Assembly (NCBI GenBank): GCA_002336975.1
Contig: DDFA01000050.1
Location: 18,683 to 28,034 of the forward strand
Reading direction: 5' to 3'
Length of the DNA: 9,352 nucleotides
Source: Phyllobacteriaceae bacterium UBA1940
Lineage (GTDB): Bacteria; Pseudomonadota; Alphaproteobacteria; Rhizobiales; Rhizobiaceae
Shown here: positions 5,099 through 9,352 of the stretch, in pieces
Position numbering within the stretch: the first letter of the stretch is position 1
Layout: each line of letters starts with the position of its first letter
Notes under the pieces: generated by a model
Told to the model about the DNA's origin: nothing
Database searches by the model: none
Seen by the model: the letters and a program-made list of their open reading frames with translations, nothing else
Translations under genes and position numbers: made by a program

Positions 5099-8095
5099 TC
5101 ACTTGAAACTGTTGCGCACCAGCGCCGTCTTGGCGTCGAGCAAGGCGATGATGTCCGCCCGCCCCAGTTCGGCGAACACCGCCCTTGCGGCCTCGAAGCG
5201 GCTGACCGCCTGGTCGGCCTCGGTCTTGCCGCCGCCAAAACCCGCCAGGTTCCAGTGCACGTCGCCGATATTGTTCTGGGCGAACGCCCACTGCACCGGA
5301 TCGGCCTCCCTGGTGAACACCTGCATCGACGCCTCGAACGCCGCGCGCGCCTCGGCCAGAGGTTCGGCCTTGCCGGTGCGCCCCGACAGGTTGAGCAGGC
5401 ACTGGCCGAGCCGCGACTGCGCATTGGCCCAGTCGACCGGACCGTTCTGCGGCGTCATCACCTCGAGCGCGCCGCGCGTCGCGGCGATCGCCTCTTCCAG
5501 CGTGGCGACGCCGGCATCGGCATTCGCCAGCGTCTGCAGCACACGGCCGAGCGCGAGATTGGTCTGCGCCCACAACATCGGCGCGCGGTCGCGGCGATAC
5601 TCCTTCAAGGCGTTGCGGTAGGCGTCGGCGGAGCGGCGTTCAAAGGTCGGGTCGCCGCCGATCAGCGCCATCAGGTGCAACGTGTTGCCGGCGTTCAGCT
5701 GGGTCATCGCCCAGTCCATCGGGAACGCGTCGGCGTCGTAGACCTCGCGCGCGGCCTCCGTGGCGGCGAGCGAACGGCGCAGCGTTTCGATGTCCCGGTT
5801 GCGCTGGCCCGTCGTCTGCAAGGTCGATCCGAGATTGTTCTGCGCCGACGCCCATTGCAGCGGCGTGCGGTCGCGCTGGAATACCTCGAGCGCGGCCTGA
5901 AACGCCGCGGTTCCCTTGTCGAGCGCGTCAATCCCGGTTTCGTGCCGCGACAGGTTGGCGTAGGCGACGCCGAGATTGAGCTGGGTCGAAGCCCAGTCAT
6001 AGGGCCAGGTTTCGCGGGTGCGCACGGTCATCGCCTGTTCAAAGGCGTCGATCGCCCGCCGGTGATAGGCCGGATCGTTCCTGGCGAGACCAAGCGAAGT
6101 CAGGGTGTTGCCGAGATTGTTGGTCAAGGTGCCCCAGCCGATCGGATTGGCGGCGAGCGTGCTGACGTCGAGCGCGGCGCGGTAGGCGGTTTCGGCGCGC
6201 AGCAATCCGTCGACGTCGCCGGCGGCGCTGGCGAGCGAATATTCGGCGATGCCGATATTGCCCTGGGTGTCGGCCCAGTCGGTGGGCTCGGTCTGGCGCG
6301 GCCGCCTGGCCAGCGCCGCCTTCAGCGCCTCTAGCCCCTGGCGGGTCAGCGCCGGGTCGCCGCGACGCTCGCCCAGTTCCATCAGCAGCCCGCCGATATT
6401 ATTGCGGGCGCTGGCCCAATTGCGGTCGTCGCCAAGGCCGGCGAAGACGGTCGTCACCTCCTCAAACAGCGCCAGCGCCTTGTCGAGGCTGGCCGTGCCA
6501 TGCTCGATCTCGCCCAGATCGTAGAGCGTGACCGCCAGATTGTTGCCGGTGGTGGCCCAGTCCCTGCCCCTGTCGCCGGAGGGAAGCATGTCCAGCACCG
6601 ACTGGTAGGCGGCGATGGACTGCTCGTAGGCGGCCTTGTCGCCATGCGCCTCGCCCTGGCCGCGCAGCGCTTCGGCCTGCTGGTTGCGGTAGTTCCAGGC
6701 CAGCGTGTCGTCCCATTTCTCGACGAGTTCAAACGCCGTGGCGTAATCGGCGGCTGCGGCGGCGAACGCGAAGGCCAGGGCCGAGGCGTCGGCCCGCCTG
6801 GCGTAGATCGCGGCGTCGGCGAGACGTTTTTCCTTCACCTGCTGCTCGAGCGCATCGACGGTTCCGGCATTGGTTTCGATGCGCGCCACCGCCTGGTCGA
6901 GAAACCCGCGCGCCGTGGCGATTGCGCCCTCGCCGATCGCCCGGTCGGCAGCGGCGGCAAGCTGCACGATCTCGGGATCGTCGGTGCGCAGCGCCTCGCG
7001 CTGCCGGATCATGTCGCGCAGCCGCACCGCCTGGGCCTGCAGCAGCTTTTCAAGCTGGACGGGATCTTTGGGGACAATCTCGGTTCCCATCGCCCGCAAC
7101 ACGCCGTAGAGCGCGTCGAGCTTGACGCCCTCGCGCAGCGCCACCTGCTCCACCTGGGTGCGCTCGACCGACGGCAGGTCGGCCATGGTCAGGAGTAATT
7201 GCCGCCGCTCGCCGGTGATCCGGCCTTCCGGACCGACCGGTTCCGGCGGCGCAAGGCCGAAATAGAGCAGCCGGCGCAGGCTTTCGTTGGTCCACGGCCG
7301 CTGCCTGGTTCCGGTCGCGAGATAGACCTCCTCGGTGACCATGCGCATCACCTGGCCGAACTCGACGCCCTTCAGCGCCGTCAGGTGCCGCAACAGCGCG
7401 GTTGCGTAAGGGCTGTTCGACCCCGCCTGGCCGTCCAGCGCCGGTTCGCCCGGTTCGGCGGCGAAGCCGATGACGATGCCGAGACTGTCGTTGGCCGCGC
7501 CCGGCTTCTGCCCGGGGTTGAACAGTTTCATGCCGCGCGCCAGCCCCAGACCCGCGGCGCCGACCGGCGCGGGCGTCGCGTCGGGCGAGGTCCTGACGGT
7601 CGCGCCCGGCGGAAACGGACTGGTCCGGCAGGCGTCGAGCAGCACGATCGTCACCGGCGCGACCGCCTTGAGGCGATCGATCACCGCCGACAGCGACACC
7701 AGCCGCTCGCCGGCGTCGTCGAGCGAGGAAACTTCCGCGTCCACCGGCACCAGCCAGTTGTCGCCGCCCGCCTCGATGCCATGGCCGGAATAATAGATCA
7801 GCGCCACGTCGGCGTCTTCGGCGTCTTCCTCGAAGCGTTCGAGGTCGCGGCGCAGTTTTGTCGCGTCGCGGTCGGTGACCGACCGGGCCTCGAAACCCAT
7901 GTCGGTGAGCAGTTTCGACATGTCGCGCGCGTCATTGGCCGGATTGGGCAAGGCGTCGATATGGCGGTAGCCGGACTGGCCGATGACAAGCGCCACACCC
8001 TTGAGCGAGGTCGACTGCTGCGCAAACGACCCCGCCCCGCCGCCGAGCAGAAGCAGCAAAACCACTATCGCCGATGCCAACGACCGCCAGATCAC
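5099..8095 (-). CDS. Exported caspase-like (peptidase C14) protein with ten 47-residue TPR-like repeats
   Basis: This 998-residue protein begins with a Sec signal peptide: Arg4, a hydrophobic run of about residues 8-21, and likely cleavage after GSFA (residue 25). A caspase-like domain spans about 32-280, with both catalytic residues visible: H105 in YYSGHGIEAGGDNWLVPVD and C156 in VLLDACRTSPF. The segment FAAEPGEPALDG...SNSPYATALLRHL (about 211-238) is also typical. Bacterial caspase-like proteases of this type usually cut after Arg or Lys, but no substrate can be named. Residues about 300-465 are helical linker with a charged, coiled-coil-like stretch. From W513 to the end are ten TPR-like units with a Trp every 47 residues. 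The start is GTG at 8095 without a clear ribosome site, chosen because it yields the signal peptide. The product should lie in the periplasm or be membrane-tethered, and the repeats probably form a protein-binding superhelix. The kinase gene follows after 84 bases. Confidence 0.88.
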   Translation of the reverse strand: MIWRSLASAIVVLLLLLGGGAGSFAQQSTSLKGVALVIGQSGYRHIDALPNPANDARDMSKLLTDMGFEARSVTDRDATKLRRDLERFEEDAEDADVALIYYSGHGIEAGGDNWLVPVDAEVSSLDDAGERLVSLSAVIDRLKAVAPVTIVLLDACRTSPFPPGATVRTSPDATPAPVGAAGLGLARGMKLFNPGQKPGAANDSLGIVIGFAAEPGEPALDGQAGSNSPYATALLRHLTALKGVEFGQVMRMVTEEVYLATGTRQRPWTNESLRRLLYFGLAPPEPVGPEGRITGERRQLLLTMADLPSVERTQVEQVALREGVKLDALYGVLRAMGTEIVPKDPVQLEKLLQAQAVRLRDMIRQREALRTDDPEIVQLAAAADRAIGEGAIATARGFLDQAVARIETNAGTVDALEQQVKEKRLADAAIYARRADASALAFAFAAAAADYATAFELVEKWDDTLAWNYRNQQAEALRGQGEAHGDKAAYEQSIAAYQSVLDMLPSGDRGRDWATTGNNLAVTLYDLGEIEHGTASLDKALALFEEVTTVFAGLGDDRNWASARNNIGGLLMELGERRGDPALTRQGLEALKAALARRPRQTEPTDWADTQGNIGIAEYSLASAAGDVDGLLRAETAYRAALDVSTLAANPIGWGTLTNNLGNTLTSLGLARNDPAYHRRAIDAFEQAMTVRTRETWPYDWASTQLNLGVAYANLSRHETGIDALDKGTAAFQAALEVFQRDRTPLQWASAQNNLGSTLQTTGQRNRDIETLRRSLAATEAAREVYDADAFPMDWAMTQLNAGNTLHLMALIGGDPTFERRSADAYRNALKEYRRDRAPMLWAQTNLALGRVLQTLANADAGVATLEEAIAATRGALEVMTPQNGPVDWANAQSRLGQCLLNLSGRTGKAEPLAEARAAFEASMQVFTREADPVQWAFAQNNIGDVHWNLAGFGGGKTEADQAVSRFEAARAVFAELGRADIIALLDAKTALVRNSFK
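5150..6559 (-). repeat. Ten in-frame 141-bp coding repeats (47-residue TPR-like units)
   Basis: Within the caspase-like protein, tryptophans occur at residues 513, 560, 607, 654, 701, 748, 795, 842, 889 and 936, always exactly 47 apart. Each begins a unit of the form W-A-x-x-Q-N-N-L-G followed by a small-residue helix, a variable turn, and a second helix ending near -A-x-x-V. A degenerate first unit begins at W467 (46 residues before W513). The units differ widely in sequence but not in length. Similar W-A-x-T-Q-N-N-L-G repeats are familiar from rhizobial and cyanobacterial TPR proteins. Confidence 0.9.
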
Positions 8096-8256
8096 GTCGC
8101 GAACTATGTCACGCCGCGCCGCCGCCTGGAATGGGCCTGCGGCGGTTGCATGCGACGACGCGTCTTACGGAAATTAATTCTCCACCTTCCATCAATTGCC
8201 AAAATATCGCCTGATGGTGGTGGAGTGCGTGCTTACTCAAACAAAGGACAATCCAC
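8096..8256. promoter_or_regulatory. Divergent intergenic region of the caspase and VOC genes
   Basis: This 161-base gap must hold the start signals for both divergent genes. It contains an AT-rich core (8171-8210, including AATTAATT and AAAATAT) within GC-rich DNA and an imperfect inverted repeat (8181-8224). No -35/-10 pair of good quality and spacing is visible on either strand, so promoters are not placed. The VOC ribosome site AAAGGA lies at 8243-8248. Confidence 0.5.
8181..8224. other. Imperfect inverted repeat between divergent genes, possible operator or leader hairpin
   Basis: TCCACC (8181-8186) pairs with GGTGGA (8219-8224), and CCATCA (8189-8194) pairs with TGATGG (8212-8217), around a 17-base AT-rich loop. 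A TT/T interior bulge separates the two 6-bp blocks. The element ends 18 bases before the VOC ribosome site. It could be a regulator's binding site serving both divergent genes, or a hairpin in the VOC leader. The function is inferred from position only. Confidence 0.4.
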
Positions 8257-9015
8257 ATGGCTACGGGTTTCTTCTGGTATGAATTGATGACCACCGATCT
8301 TGCCGCCGCCGAGAAATTCTATCCGGCCGTGGTGGGATGGACGACGCAGGAGTTTCCGCAGCCCGACATGCGTTATGTCGTCGTCAATGCCGGCGGCGTC
8401 GGTATCGGCGGGCTGATGACCATCCCCAAGGAAGCCGCCGCGATGGGAGCGGTCCCGGCTTGGATCGGCTATATCAAGGCGAACGACATCGGCAAGGAAA
8501 CCGACGCGGTCGCCAGGGCCGGCGGCAAGGTCCACCGGCCGCCGCAGGACATTCCCGGCGTCGGCTCGTTCTCGCTGGTCGCCGACCCGCAGGGGGCGAT
8601 GTATATGCTGCTGCAGCCCAACGGCCCCGACCAGCCGCCCGCCGCGCCGATGACGCCGGGCCATGTCGGATGGTGCGAACTGATGGCGGCGGACTGGCCG
8701 AAGGCATTCGATTTCTATTCCAGCCTCTATGGCTGGACCCGCGCCGCCGCCGTCGAGATGGGCGAGATGGGCACGTATCAGACCTTCATGCAGACCGGCA
8801 CGCAAGGCGGCGGCATGATGAACTGTCCACCCAACGTGCCGGTAAACTGGGGTTTCTATTTTGTCGTCGAGGGCATCGACGCGGCGGCCGACCGGGTGCG
8901 GTCGAATGGCGGCCAGGTGCTGATGGGACCGCATCAGGTGCCGGGCGGACAGTGGATCGCCAATTGCGTCGACCCGCAAGGAGCCTATTTCGGGCTTCTC
9001 AGCAACGCCAAGTGA
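8257..9015 (+). CDS. Two-domain VOC (glyoxalase/bleomycin-resistance fold) protein
   Basis: This 252-residue cytoplasmic protein has two tandem vicinal-oxygen-chelate domains, at about 4-120 and 136-250, joined by a Pro-rich linker (about 122-135). The halves are visibly duplicated: FFWYELMTTDLAAAEKFYPAVVGW matches HVGWCELMAADWPKAFDFYSSLYGW, and VADPQGAMYMLLQ matches CVDPQGAYFGLLS. E9 and E141 are equivalent, and H136 opens the second domain, so a metal site is possible in domain 2, but the first-strand His is absent from domain 1. It resembles the Cfp30B/hydroxylase-like VOC proteins common in actinobacteria and rhizobia, whose reaction is generally undetermined. The ATG at 8257 follows AAAGGA (8243-8248) by eight bases. 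The next gene, the carboxylase alpha subunit, starts 65 bases downstream, so co-transcription is possible. A link to leucine catabolism is unproven. Confidence 0.9.
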   Translation: MATGFFWYELMTTDLAAAEKFYPAVVGWTTQEFPQPDMRYVVVNAGGVGIGGLMTIPKEAAAMGAVPAWIGYIKANDIGKETDAVARAGGKVHRPPQDIPGVGSFSLVADPQGAMYMLLQPNGPDQPPAAPMTPGHVGWCELMAADWPKAFDFYSSLYGWTRAAAVEMGEMGTYQTFMQTGTQGGGMMNCPPNVPVNWGFYFVVEGIDAAADRVRSNGGQVLMGPHQVPGGQWIANCVDPQGAYFGLLSNAK

Positions 9016-9028
9016 GGCCATAAGCAGG

Positions 9029-9058
9029 GTCCGGATCGGTTGATCGACGAGTCCGGAC
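9029..9058 (+). other. Inverted repeat GTCCGGA/TCCGGAC ahead of mccA
   Basis: GTCCGGA (9029-9035) and TCCGGAC (9052-9058) form a perfect 7-bp stem with a 16-base loop in the 65-base gap between the VOC stop and the alpha subunit start. It ends four bases before the ribosome site GGAGAGGA. Because the core TCCGGA is itself palindromic, the two arms also form a direct repeat. No T-run follows, so it is more likely a protein-binding or mRNA structure element than a terminator. Confidence 0.35.
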
Positions 9059-9080
9059 GCCGGGAGAGGAACTGTTACGC

Positions 9081-9352
9081 ATGGCCGCAACGACGACGAT
9101 GTTCTCCAAAATCCTGATCGCCAATCGTGGCGAGATCGCCTGCCGGGTGATCCGCACCGCACGGCGCATGGGGATCGCAACCGTGGCGGTCTATTCCGAC
9201 GCGGATGCGCGCTCGCTGCATGTCGAAATGGCGGACGAGGCGGTGAACATCGGCCCCGCCCCCGTCGCCGACAGCTATCTGCGCGGCGACAGGATCATCG
9301 AGGCGGCCAGGGCGACCGGCGCGCAGGCCATCCACCCGGGCTACGGCTTCCT
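9081..9352 (+). CDS. mccA: 3-methylcrotonyl-CoA carboxylase, biotin carboxylase (alpha) subunit, 3'-truncated by window edge
   Basis: The first 90 residues of a biotin-dependent carboxylase alpha subunit are present. The full protein is usually about 650-670 residues and carries ATP-grasp and biotinyl domains that lie beyond the window. The N-terminal biotin carboxylase domain is unmistakable: [36 protein letters not shown] (from residue 7), then [30 protein letters not shown] and the conserved AIHPGYGF that closes the visible part. The ATG at 9081 has a strong ribosome site, GGAGAGGA (9063-9070), ten bases upstream; an inner ATG at 9099 is too far from it. This N-terminal domain alone cannot separate methylcrotonyl-CoA from acetyl- or propionyl-CoA carboxylases. 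The assignment rests on the matching beta subunit at 1-1026 on the same strand and on the usual mccB-mccA order. Confidence 0.86.
   Translation, partial: MAATTTMFSKILIANRGEIACRVIRTARRMGIATVAVYSDADARSLHVEMADEAVNIGPAPVADSYLRGDRIIEAARATGAQAIHPGYGF

Noticed and set aside
4331..6334. A 667-codon open frame on the + strand opposite the kinase and caspase genes
   Set aside because: Its translation is Arg/Gly-rich, low in recognisable motifs and antisense to two genes with clear domains. Long antisense frames are expected in high-GC coding DNA, and the regular repeat on the other strand prolongs it.
5150..6559. CRISPR array or DNA-level tandem repeat
   Set aside because: The 141-bp periodicity is in the protein; the units are strongly diverged in sequence and carry no short identical repeats with spacers.
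7199..8287. A 362-codon + strand frame crossing the caspase domain and divergent promoter region
   Set aside because: Antisense to the catalytic domain, no family motif, no ribosome site, and it reads through the intergenic gap into the VOC start in another frame.
8233..9180. A 315-codon - strand frame opposite the VOC gene and the start of mccA
   Set aside because: Antisense to two well supported genes and without any recognised motif.

Overview
The window is high-GC, gene-dense DNA with strong GC-skewed codon use, several GTG/TTG starts and protein content typical of an alphaproteobacterium of the Rhizobiales (Mesorhizobium-like). That placement rests on recognising protein families, not on a marker gene. 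No rRNA, tRNA, insertion sequence, phage gene or CRISPR array is visible. No gene-free stretch exceeds 300 bases; the largest gaps are 8096-8256, 1804-1936 and 1027-1146.

The two window edges hold the halves of one enzyme of leucine breakdown, 3-methylcrotonyl-CoA carboxylase. The carboxyltransferase (beta) subunit gene ends at 1026 and the biotin carboxylase (alpha) subunit gene begins at 9081, both on the + strand. These genes usually sit next to each other; here about 8 kb of unrelated accessory genes lies between them.

The intervening block has three parts. (a) On the + strand from 1147 to 3814: a VapBC/FitAB-type toxin-antitoxin pair with a visible promoter and paired operator, a DUF1993 protein, and a membrane-anchored PQQ-type (sorbosone/aldose dehydrogenase-like) beta-propeller. 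(b) On the - strand from 8095 to 3801: an exported caspase-like protease carrying ten consecutive repeats of exactly 47 residues, then a short HipA-like kinase overlapping by GTGA with a DUF3037 gene. (c) On the + strand from 8257: a two-domain VOC (glyoxalase-fold) protein, which leads into the carboxylase alpha gene after a 65-bp gap.

The genes do not form one pathway. The most coherent units are the split carboxylase, the autoregulated toxin-antitoxin pair, and the kinase/DUF3037 pair, possibly read together with the caspase-repeat gene upstream. The least explained items are the HipA-like kinase/DUF3037 module, the caspase protein with its invariant 47-residue repeat, and three inverted repeats in intergenic gaps.
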